Positions 8,560 through 17,623 of a stretch of DNA of 51,398 bases are shown one piece after another; position 1 is the first letter of the stretch; every line of letters starts with the position of its first letter. Source of the DNA: Paenibacillus profundus. GTDB taxonomy: Bacteria; Bacillota; Bacilli; Paenibacillales; Paenibacillaceae. A model generated the notes under the pieces. That model was given only the letters and a program-made list of their open reading frames with translations, was not told where the DNA came from and made no database searches. The stretch spans positions 1-51,398 of the forward strand of contig NZ_JAJNBZ010000039.1 in the NCBI RefSeq assembly GCF_021369635.1, read 5' to 3'. A program made the translations under genes and the position numbers.

Positions 8560-9747
8560 TTGGATTTTCGTGTATATATTTTAGCGCTGGCGGCCTTTGT
8601 TGTTGGCACCGTGGAATTGATTATCGGCGGAATTCTTGATCAGATTGCGTCTGATCTGCACATCTCTGTCAGTGCGGCAGGACAGTTGATTACGATCTTC
8701 TCGATCGCCTTCGCCGTGTCTGCACCGATTCTGATGAACGCAACAGCGCGATTTGAACGCAAGAAGCTGTATCTGGTCTTTTTGTTCGTGTTTCTTATTT
8801 CCAATCTTATCGTCGCCTTCAGTTCGAACTATGTGACCTTGCTGGCGGCACGAGCCTTGTCCGCATCAAGCGGCTCATTGCTTATCGTCTTGTCCATCAC
8901 GATTGCATCGAAGCTCGTTCAACCTGAATACAAAGGGCGGGCCATCGGCGTCATCTATATGGGCATTAGCGGATCGCTCGTCTTGGGCGTGCCGATTGGC
9001 ATGGTGCTTGGCAATGCGTTTGGATGGAGAGCGCCGTTTCTCTTCGTGGCGCTGCTTACGGTGATGGCCATGGGCGGAATTTATGTCTTCTTGTCGAATG
9101 TGCCGCCATCCGCGGTAACATCGCTTCGCAAGCAATTGTCCTCGTTGAAGAACGCTAAGCTCGTGAGCGGACATCTCATATCATACTTGATGCTAACGGG
9201 ACATTTAACGCTGTATGCTTATTTCACCCCGTATTTGCAGACGACCTTTCAACTGAGTCCGGGGGCAACAAGCCTCGTCTACTTCCTGTTCGGTCTAGCT
9301 GCCGTCTCTGGAGGAGGGCTTGGAGGATTGTTTGCGGACAAATGGGGCACGAGCCGATCGATGCTGCTGATCGTATCGTGCTTCGCCGTGGCGATGTTCA
9401 TCCTGCCTTTGGCCGCGCAAGTATCGTTCTATGTCTTTATGGCGGCGGTCATGCTCTGGAGTGCGCTCAGTTGGGCACTGTCTCCGGCGCAGCAGAGCTA
9501 CCTTATGCAGACCGCACCCGAGACGTCAGATATTCAGCTTAGCTTGAATACGTCGGTACTGCATTTGGGCATTGCCAGCGGCTCAATCGTCGGCGGCATC
9601 GTCATTGAACAGAGCTCTGTAGCGCATAATGCGTGGGTAGGCTGCATCTTTGTGCTATTGGCGCTTGGCAGCACGGTGTATTCCCTTACCCGCCCTGCTC
9701 TCGTCAAGTCTGCTGCTCCTGCCGCACACTCCGCAATGACAAAATAA
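8560..9747 (+). CDS. MFS transporter, DHA1 (AraJ/PbuE-like) efflux family
   Basis: 395 residues with about 12 hydrophobic segments in two halves. The N-terminus FVVGTVELIIGGILDQIA and the loop motifs (ARFERKKLY after helix 2, GRAIGVIYMGISGS in the region of helices 4-5, FADKWGTSRSM after helix 8) match the DHA1 subfamily that includes PbuE-type purine exporters and AraJ-like efflux proteins. I chose the TTG at 8560 because GGAAGG sits about 12 nt upstream; a TTG at 8551 is too close to it. The substrate is unknown. It is transcribed alone, from a promoter with an overlapping palindrome to a clear terminator. Confidence 0.8.
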   Translation: MDFRVYILALAAFVVGTVELIIGGILDQIASDLHISVSAAGQLITIFSIAFAVSAPILMNATARFERKKLYLVFLFVFLISNLIVAFSSNYVTLLAARALSASSGSLLIVLSITIASKLVQPEYKGRAIGVIYMGISGSLVLGVPIGMVLGNAFGWRAPFLFVALLTVMAMGGIYVFLSNVPPSAVTSLRKQLSSLKNAKLVSGHLISYLMLTGHLTLYAYFTPYLQTTFQLSPGATSLVYFLFGLAAVSGGGLGGLFADKWGTSRSMLLIVSCFAVAMFILPLAAQVSFYVFMAAVMLWSALSWALSPAQQSYLMQTAPETSDIQLSLNTSVLHLGIASGSIVGGIVIEQSSVAHNAWVGCIFVLLALGSTVYSLTRPALVKSAAPAAHSAMTK

Positions 9748-9753
9748 ATGAGG

Positions 9754-9779
9754 AAACCCGGGGCAGCTGCCTCGGGTTT
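9754..9779 (+). terminator. Terminator of the MFS gene
   Basis: A 13-bp stem with one G-U pair (AAACCCGGGGCAG with CTGCCTCGGGTTT) ending in TTTTGTT, just after the stop codon. Confidence 0.8.
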
Positions 9780-9926
9780 TGTTATGTGACGCATATATTT
9801 TTGGGATTTTTGCGCTTCAAGAGTATGTCTTCGTCCTGCTCTTTGCTCCACTATCCCCCTTCATCAGAAAAAAAATAATATAACTCCGCGATTCCCTGCA
9901 ACGTACCGGACGATCGATATCCTCGC

Positions 9927-10089
9927 TTAATCTGTAGCATCGTACACGACTTGATTTTCATTGCGAAACTGTTCTTCATTTTCCACTTGATATCCATATC
10001 GAAACAAGTTGAACTCTTGAACCTCGTTGCAATTTGTTTAAGGCGTACTGATATATTTCATCTAATGTGACAAAGGAGGATACCATCAA
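9927..10089 (-). pseudogene. Possible decayed small gene
   Basis: A minus-strand ATG frame gives MVSSFVTLDEIYQYALNKLQ and stops after 37 codons. One frame over, the sequence continues as EVQEFNLFRYGYQVENEEQ, then VVYDATD and a stop. The joined sequence looks protein-like but I recognise no family. It may be an indel-broken small gene or chance. Confidence 0.3.
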
Positions 10090-10370
10090 GGATAAAACGC
10101 GCTTCTACACTTGGCCTACATTTTCGCCCATAATGAGCATCCATATTTGTCCTGCACTTTCTCTCATGTAATGTTATCGATACCTGAACAGGCAGCACAT
10201 CACATAAAGTGCGTTCATGTTCAGATTAAGTGCGCTCATGTCCAGATTTTCCACCGCTGCGCCGCTTCTGAGAGATTGGGAGAGTGGGCAAATAGGCCAA
10301 TCTATAGAACACCGCAGCCCGAATGACCCCATTTAACCCAATCTCTTCAACCAACTCACCACGAAAAAAA
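10090..10370. other. Non-coding stretch with a 21-nt tandem repeat
   Basis: About 280 nt without a convincing gene. At 10207-10227 and 10228-10248 a 21-nt sequence occurs twice in tandem with two mismatches; on the minus strand each unit reads AATCTGxACATGAxCGCACTT. Such repeated end sequences occur in IS21-type elements, but no transposase is present. Confidence 0.5.
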
Positions 10371-10400
10371 ACTCTCGCACGGTTCGGTCTGTGCGAGAGT
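10371..10400 (-). terminator. Terminator of the TrmB-family gene
   Basis: Ten-bp stem ACTCTCGCAC/GTGCGAGAGT with a 10-nt loop, followed on the minus strand by seven T residues. Confidence 0.85.
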
Positions 10401-10409
10401 GTTCTGGAT

Positions 10410-11174
10410 TCAATAGCGCAGCTGCATGAGCAATGATTTCATTTCCTCGTCCTGCATCAGCTCCGCATAATATTTTTGCGATATTTTTGCCAAGGCGACA
10501 TCATGATAGAAAAATTCGATGAAAAACTTAACGAACGGTTGCGCTCCCGTCCGCATCGCCTGCCAGTACCCGTTCTCCATCCCCGCGAACATGAGCTGTT
10601 CCGAATCGGCCACGACGAGCGTAAATCGCTCCAGCGTCTGGTGTTCCTCCGTCGGGGAGAGTGTATGCAGCTTCGATACCTTTGCCTGCGGCACGTCCGT
10701 TCCCGTCACAAACGCCTCGACGCGGACGCCCTCCCGCTCCTTCCGTTCCAGTAGCGGAACGCATTCCTTGAACTCATCATTCCACATCGAGACGATAATG
10801 GAGTGCGCTGCCTCTTCGATCAAATGCTTGCAGTACGCTTCGATGGAGGTGTCCGACTTCAAGCTCCACACTTGGTTATCGGCATAAATTTTACGTTTGT
10901 TCAGCTGCTTCAATTGCTCGATGCTATTTTCGAATTCCTTGGACAGCTTATCGATGACGACCTGCAGCGGCAGCGCCAGGTACGTTTTTTTCTTGTCGGA
11001 AATGGAGTCTGATACCAGCCCTTTATCACTCAACCGTGACAAAACTTCATATATCTTTGCCTTCGGCACGCCCGAGTGCTTCACCACGGTCGAGGCATCC
11101 ATCGGGTCTTCACTCGCAACCAACGTCTCATATACTTTGCTCTCGTACTGTGAGAATCCGAATTTCTGAAGCAT
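10410..11174 (-). CDS. TrmB-family transcriptional regulator
   Basis: 254 residues. The N-terminal about 75 residues form the TrmB winged helix (FGFSQYESKVYETLVAS, then GVPKAKIYEVLSRLSDKGLV). A coiled segment (LSKEFENSIEQLKQLNK) follows, and then a C-terminal phospholipase-D-like regulatory domain from about residue 105 (SLKSDTSIEAYCKHLIEEA). TrmB proteins often sense sugars, but no transporter is next to this one. The start is supported by GGAGGAGCA before the ATG. It is divergent from the DJ-1/PfpI gene, with about 165 nt between. Confidence 0.8.
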   Translation of the reverse strand: MLQKFGFSQYESKVYETLVASEDPMDASTVVKHSGVPKAKIYEVLSRLSDKGLVSDSISDKKKTYLALPLQVVIDKLSKEFENSIEQLKQLNKRKIYADNQVWSLKSDTSIEAYCKHLIEEAAHSIIVSMWNDEFKECVPLLERKEREGVRVEAFVTGTDVPQAKVSKLHTLSPTEEHQTLERFTLVVADSEQLMFAGMENGYWQAMRTGAQPFVKFFIEFFYHDVALAKISQKYYAELMQDEEMKSLLMQLRY

Positions 11175-11341
11175 TGCTCCTCCTTCTGTTCCCTATCCAT
11201 TCATCCGTATCGGAACGGTGTTCCGCGTTCGCGTTACGACTATCTTACTCCAGCCGTTGCAAAATGAAAAGCGCCTCCCTTAATCCTGTCCGCCTTCTTT
11301 CAAAATGAATTATAATGTACTAATGAAGGAGATGGTATGTG

Positions 11342-11962
11342 ATGAATCGCCAACGGACAGTAGGAATCGTTCTGTTTGAAGATGTGGAAGTGCTTGATTT
11401 TGCAGGACCATTTGAAGTGTTTTCAGTAACATCCTATCCGCAGGAGCATGCGAATGCCGCAGAAGGAGGAGCTCCGTTCAAGGTCATGACGATATCGGAA
11501 ACGGGCGGCATGATCCATGCGCGAAATGGCTTGAAGGTCGTGCCGGATTATAGCTTTCAGAATGCTCCGCATTTCGATATTGTCGTAGTTCCAGGCGGGC
11601 TTGGAGCGCGTGTGCGCGAGGTGCATAACGAGGCGATGATTCGCTGGATTAAGGACTGCATGGAGTCGGTCGAGCTTATGACCTCGGTCTGCACAGGGGC
11701 TCTGCTGCTGGCGCAGGCCGGCCTGCTGGACGGGAAGCAAGCGACGACGCATTGGGCCAGCTATGATCGGCTGCAGGATGAATATCCGGCCGTGAAGGTA
11801 GTGCGCGGCGGCAAATATGTCGACACGGGAAGCATCGTCACCTCGGGCGGCATCTCGGCAGGCATCCATATGGCCTTTCACGTCGTGCGGCGGCTGCTTG
11901 GGGCGGACATTGCCCGCGCGACCGCGAAGCAGATGGAATACGACATCGTGTTGGAAGATTGA
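11342..11962 (+). CDS. DJ-1/PfpI superfamily protein (class I amidotransferase-like)
   Basis: 206 residues. FEDVEVLDFAGPFEVFS near residue 14, the strand VVVPGG, and the nucleophile elbow SVCTGALLLA with its cysteine match the DJ-1/PfpI subgroup that includes isonitrile hydratase and the N-terminal domain of GlxA-type regulators. There is no AraC domain, so it is a stand-alone enzyme or chaperone-like protein. The ATG at 11342 is about 10 nt after AAGGAG; a GTG directly before it is also possible. A Nudix gene follows by 21 nt on the same strand and is probably cotranscribed. Confidence 0.75.
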   Translation: MNRQRTVGIVLFEDVEVLDFAGPFEVFSVTSYPQEHANAAEGGAPFKVMTISETGGMIHARNGLKVVPDYSFQNAPHFDIVVVPGGLGARVREVHNEAMIRWIKDCMESVELMTSVCTGALLLAQAGLLDGKQATTHWASYDRLQDEYPAVKVVRGGKYVDTGSIVTSGGISAGIHMAFHVVRRLLGADIARATAKQMEYDIVLED

Positions 11963-11983
11963 ATAGATAGGAGATAGATAACG

Positions 11984-12388
11984 TTGAATTCTCAACCTAG
12001 AGTCGGCGTGGGTGCCGTCATTATTAATGATTCGAACGAAATATTGCTCGTCCTGCGGGCCCGTCATCCAGAGAAGGATACATGGAGCATTCCCGGGGGC
12101 AAGGTCGACTTGTACGAGACACTGGAGGATACCGTCGTCCGTGAAGTCATGGAGGAAGTGGGGCTTCAAGTGCAGGTGCAGCGGCTGCTCTGTACAGCAG
12201 AAACGATAGACGCAGGGCGGGAAGATCATTGGATATCCGTCATCTACGAGACTAGAGTCGTCGCGGGCGAAGCCCGCAATATGGAGGAAGGCGGAGCGCT
12301 CCATGAAGTAAAGTGGTTCTCGTTGGATCAATTGCCGCCGAACCTGGCTTCCTTCACCTTGCCGGCTATTGACACCCTGCGCTCTTAA
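11984..12388 (+). CDS. Nudix hydrolase
   Basis: 134 residues. The complete Nudix box runs GGKVDLYETLEDTVVREVME then EVG, with the G-E-RE-EE metal-binding pattern intact. The order and length fit small nucleotide diphosphatases such as MutT or ADP-ribose hydrolases. The start is TTG with AGGAG 10 nt upstream. It follows the DJ-1/PfpI gene closely. The substrate cannot be told from sequence. Confidence 0.85.
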   Translation: MNSQPRVGVGAVIINDSNEILLVLRARHPEKDTWSIPGGKVDLYETLEDTVVREVMEEVGLQVQVQRLLCTAETIDAGREDHWISVIYETRVVAGEARNMEEGGALHEVKWFSLDQLPPNLASFTLPAIDTLRS

Positions 12389-12406
12389 TCGGATAAGCTT
12401 GAAAAA

Positions 12407-12433
12407 GGCCAGAAACAATCAACGTTTCTGGCC
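12407..12433 (-). terminator. Terminator between the Nudix and secreted-protein genes
   Basis: A perfect 10-bp stem GGCCAGAAAC/GTTTCTGGCC with a 7-nt loop. TTTTTC follows on the minus strand, so it mainly ends the leftward secreted-protein transcript, about 130 nt past its stop. Confidence 0.75.
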
Positions 12434-12565
12434 AGCTCCATTCAAGGAATCAGTCTCGTTAAAACCATTGCGCTCTCCGTTGGATCTTGGTTTGGATTTG
12501 GATTCTTTAATCGTTATCCGATTTTGGGAATGGCTGATCATTTCAATCGCATCGCCAACGATGTC

Positions 12566-14107
12566 CTACTCATATGAAGCATCGCTAACGGGAATAAAAT
12601 AACCATTTTCGAAGTAACTTTTCAACGTTATCGTTTTTTCATTAGATGGTGCAGAGAAGAAATGATAACCACCGCGCCAAGAAAAAGTTTCGCCCTTCCT
12701 CAGTTCCGGCGCAGTATCCACAATCTGCAAAAAGTAAGTTTTGCCATAATTTTGAGTAAAGACAACCGGGCGCTCATCCGCAAGATACTGTAATTTACCC
12801 AGACCATAATCGCGATCGAGCCAGACGAGCAAATGATGCTGTCCCGCTTCCTGCTTGCTGGAGCGAAGCACATATTTATCAACTTCCGGATGCTCCGCTT
12901 TCGTTCCGGAATCACTATAGCCTACGGCTGAACTGCGGGCTGTAAGCTTATCCCCGGCATAATAACATATCTCGTCATTCCAAGCGCCATTGACCGACTG
13001 TAGCCCGTAATATTTGTAAAAGGTGACGTCTTCCAAGGCTTCGATTTCGTTATTTACCCGAACTTGACCGCCTGCAATGTCGTAGGTGACCGTTTCTTTC
13101 AATATTTCACGACCGCCGCCGTCCTGTTGCTTCGTATTGTATCCTTGAATATAGTTAACGACTTGAATCGTCACCTTGCTGTTCGGAATCACTTGACCGT
13201 CTTTGACTTCCACTCCGTCGGCCCACACTTTATATTGAACCGTTCTCGCTGTCGGGGAACTATCCATGCCCCCGTCGTAGTTGTGATTTCCCCCTGTAAA
13301 ATCTTGCCCGTTCGCGTTGCCGGACTCATTTGCTTTCACGATATAGGGCCCAATCCAATCCGAGCCTTCCCCTTGCAGCACGCTTGACGCCCGGTTCAAA
13401 TCCGGACTGACCTCCTTGCCCTCGTTCATGCTTAACCGCCATTCATAAAAGCTGTGCAGCTTATTCGCCCCGAAATGGTCGAATACGAGCCACATATCAT
13501 AGCGCTCGTTGTACTTATGAGCCACTTTGATGTTACTTCCATCCTTAACTACGTATTGCTTCCCTCCCTGTAAAGGATCGCGAATGACCGGATTCTTTAA
13601 CCCCGGATCCATTTCGATGATGGAATCCGCTCCTTTCAGTTGGTTGAATCGCCAGGGCGACACTTCGACAACCTTGGATTCCCCCTCGATATTTCCAACT
13701 GCAGCCCGAATAACGGCTTTACCGGCCTGAAGCGCTTTCAATGTTCCCTCTGGCGTAATCTCGATGACGCTCGGCTCCGAACTCGAAAATACCGCTTCTA
13801 CTGTGACCAGCTGGCCTTGGACATCCTTTTCGCTTTTATTTTCGACGGCAAAATAATCTTCCGCCACGCCCTGTTCATTCAAGTAACCAACATAGGGCAG
13901 AAATTGATCTTTGTTATAGTCTCCGACCTTCACGCCATCATAATTGCCGGGGTTATAATATCCTGTATAGATCGAGGCGATATTCGAAGCGTAATTTGAT
14001 TTTTCATCATTTTTAGGGAAGTAATCGGCAAAAGCAGTTGGAGATAAGACCGATGTCATCAGAAATGCAGCTATCAGCAAGCTTAAACCTTGTTTCCACA
14101 TCTTCAT
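12566..14107 (-). CDS. Secreted protein with Big2-type domain, unknown function
   Basis: 513 residues. The signal peptide is clear (KMWKQGLSLLIAAFLMTSVL, cleavage near AFA-DYF). A Big2-like immunoglobulin fold lies around residues 105-150 (SSSEPSVIEITPEGTLKALQ and AGKAVIRAAVG). The remainder, rich in Trp, Tyr, Asp and Asn, looks like beta-sandwich domains that could bind carbohydrate; I recognise no catalytic motif. The ATG has GGAGTG 9 nt upstream. The stop is TAG, and the same frame stays open for 48 more codons to a TGA in the loop of the terminator hairpin. It appears monocistronic. Confidence 0.65.
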   Translation of the reverse strand: MKMWKQGLSLLIAAFLMTSVLSPTAFADYFPKNDEKSNYASNIASIYTGYYNPGNYDGVKVGDYNKDQFLPYVGYLNEQGVAEDYFAVENKSEKDVQGQLVTVEAVFSSSEPSVIEITPEGTLKALQAGKAVIRAAVGNIEGESKVVEVSPWRFNQLKGADSIIEMDPGLKNPVIRDPLQGGKQYVVKDGSNIKVAHKYNERYDMWLVFDHFGANKLHSFYEWRLSMNEGKEVSPDLNRASSVLQGEGSDWIGPYIVKANESGNANGQDFTGGNHNYDGGMDSSPTARTVQYKVWADGVEVKDGQVIPNSKVTIQVVNYIQGYNTKQQDGGGREILKETVTYDIAGGQVRVNNEIEALEDVTFYKYYGLQSVNGAWNDEICYYAGDKLTARSSAVGYSDSGTKAEHPEVDKYVLRSSKQEAGQHHLLVWLDRDYGLGKLQYLADERPVVFTQNYGKTYFLQIVDTAPELRKGETFSWRGGYHFFSAPSNEKTITLKSYFENGYFIPVSDASYE

Positions 14108-14750
14108 TCACGATTTCACTCCTTCATCTGATCAAAATAAAGCGTTTACATATATATTGAAATAAAAAACCTCCCTTCTGCGCACAACTTTCTTGTGGCC
14201 TTAACAATGCGGTGGTTTATTCCCCCTTTTAATTATATTTTAAAGGATATATTATTCAATAACATCTACATCATGTTTCGCAAATGAATCGAAAGAAGCA
14301 TGCGCCTTCCTCCCCTATACCTATAAGCGTCGAAACCATCATAAATTATCGCACTTGATATGAAGAAAAATAAATTGGCCTCGCTCGTATCCTTTGGTAT
14401 AACATAACTTAGTAAGAGGCGATACTCTCTCCGTTCGGCGTTTCCGCTCAATCTCCCCTTCGGTCAGTAACAACGATTCCCGCATGTCTCAGACGCTAGG
14501 CGGTGTGATCTACGGTGATGTTGCTGCATCGTCAGAGAAGCAATATTACTAGGGACATGTACACCAAAGTTAACTCACCCTGCGGAGGGAGGCCTCTTCT
14601 GAACGAGAGGGAGAATGGAGAGAAGTGCTTGGCAGCGTATCCTTATTGCTGGAAATGTGATCGTTTCTTATAGAATATTTCATTGCAAAAACTTCGTATG
14701 ATAGCCTAATCAAAAGTTAACATTCTGAGGGAAACCGGAGATGATAAGAA
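14108..14750. other. Long intergenic region
   Basis: About 640 nt between two divergent genes. The first 130 nt must contain the promoter of the secreted-protein gene. I see no convincing ORF, RNA motif or strong hairpin. The GGAGATG ribosome site of the WYL regulator is at its right end. Confidence 0.4.
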
Positions 14751-15683
14751 ATGAAAATAGATCGCTTGTTGTCCATCGTCATTCTGCTCATTAACCGGAA
14801 AATGGTGCAGGCCAAGGAGCTCGCTGACATGTTCGAAGTGTCGGTGCGCACCATTTACCGCGATATCGAGGCCATCAATCAGGCTGGCATTCCGATTGTC
14901 ACCTTTCAAGGGGCGAATGGCGGCATCAGACTGGCGGAAGGCTACCGGCTCGATCGCAATCTGCTGACGAACGACGAGCTCGCCGCTATCGTCACGGCGC
15001 TGCATAGCATCTCCTCCTCCTACCGCAGTCAGGAGAACGACATGCTGCTGGAGAAGATAAGCAGCATAGTCCCGCCTGCCGATTCGGAGCAATTCAACAT
15101 TAAGACGAAGCAGTTCATGGTTGATTTCTCGCCGTGGGGCAATCATAGCCGGATTGAGGAGAAGCTGGTGAAGCTAAAGCAAGCCATCGAGCAACAGCAA
15201 CTGGTATCCTTCACCTATTGCAGCGCGGAAGGCAAAGTGACGACACGCTGTGTCGAACCGTACACACTGGTATTGAAGCGGCAGCGATGGTACTTGTACG
15301 GCTACTGTACGCTGCGGGAGCAGTTTCGATTTTTCAAGCTATTCCGTATCAAGGATATGGTGACGGAAGCGCGGCAATTCGAGCGGCAGGATATACCGAT
15401 CAATCAGCTTCCATGGGAACGGGACTGGAATGCGCCGCATCAGACGGTCCGAATCGTGCTGCGCTTTGAACCGCACGTCAAGCATCTGGCCGAGGAATGG
15501 TTCGGCATCGAAGAACTGCAGGAAGACGAGGAAGGCAAATTTGTCGTATCCGTTCCCTTCCCAGAGGATAATTGGCTGTATGGCTTCATTCTTAGCTTCG
15601 GCGAAGGCGTGGAGGTTATCGAGCCGGAGCATATTCGCAGCAAGATTCGCAGCATCGCCTCCAATATCGCAACCAAATATTAA
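14751..15683 (+). CDS. YafY-type regulator with HTH and WYL domain
   Basis: 310 residues. Residues 1-60 form a DeoR-like helix-turn-helix (KELADMFEVSVRTIYRDIEA). From about residue 140 comes the WYL ligand-binding domain, with the characteristic QRWYLYGYC and a C-terminal extension. WYL proteins are often repressors responding to small ligands or nucleic acid. It lies 92 nt upstream of a GyrI-like gene on the same strand; regulator and effector-binding protein of this kind are often neighbours, so this protein may control it. Confidence 0.85.
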   Translation: MKIDRLLSIVILLINRKMVQAKELADMFEVSVRTIYRDIEAINQAGIPIVTFQGANGGIRLAEGYRLDRNLLTNDELAAIVTALHSISSSYRSQENDMLLEKISSIVPPADSEQFNIKTKQFMVDFSPWGNHSRIEEKLVKLKQAIEQQQLVSFTYCSAEGKVTTRCVEPYTLVLKRQRWYLYGYCTLREQFRFFKLFRIKDMVTEARQFERQDIPINQLPWERDWNAPHQTVRIVLRFEPHVKHLAEEWFGIEELQEDEEGKFVVSVPFPEDNWLYGFILSFGEGVEVIEPEHIRSKIRSIASNIATKY

Positions 15684-15775
15684 GAAGCTGTTCTGTTTAT
15701 TTATTTTAAACCTGACAGAAGGTTGTCAAGTTCGCTCTTGTATACTGAAGACAAAACGAAACAGGAGTGATACCA

Positions 15776-16552
15776 ATGACTCAACAACAATTGCAACGCG
15801 AATGCCAAAGCTGCGGAATGCCGCTGCAGACCGAGGAGCAGCTCGGAACGGACAAGGATAACAATAAAGTACAAGATTATTGCATTCACTGCTACCAGAA
15901 TGGCGCGTTCACGCAGCCGGACATGACACTGGATGAAATGATCGACCTCTGCGTGCCATTCGTCGTGGAGAACGGCATGGAAGAGCAAGCTGCCCGCACG
16001 ATGCTGCAGGGATACTTGCCCAATCTGAAGCGCTGGGCCGCCCAACACGGCAATGACACGCCGTCCTTGCAGCCGGTCGCGATTGTGGAGCGGGAGGAAC
16101 TGAAGCTTATCGGCGTTTCCGCGCGCACGACGAATGCGCGGGAATTCACGCCGGAAGGGGTTATACCGCAGCTGTGGGAGCAATTCTGGCAGGATCAGGT
16201 GCAAGCGAAGATTCCGAATCCGGCTGAACCGGGCGTCATCTATGGCTGCTATCACGATTATGAGAACGGCGCCGTGGGCGAATACTCGATTCTCATCGGT
16301 TCTAGCGCAAGCTCGCTTGATTCCGTTCCAGAAGGCATGGCTGCCACAGTCGTACCCGCGGCTAAGTACGCCGTGTTCACCACAGAGCGCGGCCCGTTCG
16401 TCAAGGTCGTCACCGAAGCGTGGCAGGCCATCTGGAAATGGTCCGCAACCTCCGGCATGGAGCGCACATTTACCGGCGACTTCGAGCGCTATGATGAGCG
16501 GAGCGTAAACCCTGAGGACGCGCAGGTCGATATTTATATCGCAATTAAATAG
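15776..16552 (+). CDS. Zinc-ribbon protein with GyrI-like effector-binding domain
   Basis: 258 residues. The N-terminus carries a putative zinc ribbon with paired cysteines (CQSCGMPL about residues 11-18 and YCIHCYQNG about 39). A helical linker follows, then from about residue 100 a GyrI-like/AraC effector-binding domain (ELKLIGVSARTTN, VIYGCYHDYENG, YAVFTTERGPF). Such domains bind small hydrophobic ligands or inhibit proteins. The ATG is supported by AGGAG at 8 nt; a GTG three codons upstream overlaps that site. It ends at a strong terminator. Confidence 0.8.
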   Translation: MTQQQLQRECQSCGMPLQTEEQLGTDKDNNKVQDYCIHCYQNGAFTQPDMTLDEMIDLCVPFVVENGMEEQAARTMLQGYLPNLKRWAAQHGNDTPSLQPVAIVEREELKLIGVSARTTNAREFTPEGVIPQLWEQFWQDQVQAKIPNPAEPGVIYGCYHDYENGAVGEYSILIGSSASSLDSVPEGMAATVVPAAKYAVFTTERGPFVKVVTEAWQAIWKWSATSGMERTFTGDFERYDERSVNPEDAQVDIYIAIK

Positions 16553-16563
16553 AGAACGCATTC

Positions 16564-16591
16564 AAGGCACCGGGACGAATTCCGGTGCCTT
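16564..16591 (+). terminator. Terminator of the GyrI-like gene
   Basis: Ten-bp stem AAGGCACCGG/CCGGTGCCTT, 8-nt loop, then GTTCTCT. Confidence 0.75.
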
Positions 16592-16837
16592 GTTCTCTCT
16601 GACGTGCAGGTAAACAATACATCCCCTGTTGCAAATACAGCATTTTTAATGTGGTTGGGATATCGCCTAATGAGTTCTAACATATAACTACCGCCGCAAT
16701 TGGGTGTTACAGAAGAAACAGTTGGAATTAACATTCTTTCGAAGTTACTTAAACTTTTTTCAAACTTATTCTTGAAACTCTACCTACGTCACCTTTTAAG
16801 CTGATAATTGAGAAATAAATAAAGAAAGGTGACTAAA

Positions 16838-17194
16838 ATGAATAAACCAACAAAAAAAGAATTCTTTTTCGTACAATTAATGCTTGGAATTTCACTGTTG
16901 CTTGGTGTCTTACCACCACTTATTATGTTTTTAGTGTCAAGAAAAAAACACAGGTATTATCGTGAAGCAAGTCGCAAAGCACTTAACTTTCACTTAACGA
17001 TCTTTCCGCTGTTTGTAACTAGTAGTTTTTTACCATCATGGTATAAGTATGCTTTTTTAGCTATAGAAACATTGATCATTTTGTATGCTATGATACGCAT
17101 TGCTTTTCAAAAGCCATATCATTATCCAGCAATCCCCTACATTAAAAATAAGGAAACAAAATATAAAAAAAAGGGGTACTCACATGTTCAATAA
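16838..17194 (+). CDS. DUF4870-like small membrane protein
   Basis: 118 residues with three hydrophobic segments (about residues 9-31, 50-65 and 70-87). The segment REASRKALNFHLTIF between the first two matches the conserved core of DUF4870 membrane proteins. The C-terminus is very lysine-rich. The ATG follows AAAGGTGA. Base composition is clearly more AT-rich than the genes to its left, which fits acquired DNA. The end overlaps the start of the MerR remnant by 11 nt, so the two were once translationally coupled. Function unknown. Confidence 0.6.
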   Translation: MNKPTKKEFFFVQLMLGISLLLGVLPPLIMFLVSRKKHRYYREASRKALNFHLTIFPLFVTSSFLPSWYKYAFLAIETLIILYAMIRIAFQKPYHYPAIPYIKNKETKYKKKGYSHVQ

Positions 17195-17433
17195 CATGTT
17201 GACAATCGGGCAACTGGCTAAACGAACGGGTGTAACGATCCGGACTCTTAGATATTCAAGCATTCATTAAGAAGTTTGTAGCTCTCTACATACAAACGCT
17301 ATCAAAGATAGAAAACATGAAAATAGAGTCAACAAATCAATCTGAGCAACCAAATATACTCGATCCTTTTACTGAAGAAGAACGGATATTTCTTAAGGGC
17401 GCTTTCGATTTTGTGTCAAAGTTACAGGAATGA
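17184..17433 (+). pseudogene. MerR-family regulator with internal deletion
   Basis: The ATG at 17184 (AAGGGG upstream) starts LTIGQLAKRTGVTIRTLRY, the MerR helix-turn-helix, then reaches a stop after about 28 codons. One frame over, starting at the same place, DIQAFIKKFVALYIQTLSKI continues to TEEERIFLKGAFDFVSKLQE and a stop at 17433. The winged part and the middle of the protein are missing, so a deletion joined the N-terminal helix-turn-helix to the C-terminal domain out of frame. Confidence 0.7.
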
Positions 17434-17623
17434 TAAATTTTAAAAGAGGGTACAGAGGGACATTGAAAGAAAGGTGTAATTTCCGTTTCGTTTGATTTAG
17501 CGGATTAAAGTGGTGTCGCCCTAATTATTCCTTTGTAATTGCTCGTGTAGACCAACCAAACTAGTTGAGAAGTTTACTAATTGTACGCGTTCTGTTGTGC
17601 AAAAATGGGTGTAGATCATATTG

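Noticed and set aside
11423..12418. 331-codon minus-strand frame opposite the DJ-1 and Nudix genes
   Set aside because: Both plus-strand genes have intact family motifs; the antisense frame starts inside the terminator hairpin.
15701..16561. 286-codon minus-strand frame opposite the GyrI-like gene
   Set aside because: Shadow of a coding gene; no recognisable motif.
16600..16735. Minus-strand peptide MLIPTVSSVTPNCGG and following residues, resembling a piece of a receiver domain or a bacteriocin
   Set aside because: Only about 45 codons, no ribosome site, and it runs into the terminator of the GyrI-like gene; similarity was too weak to name.
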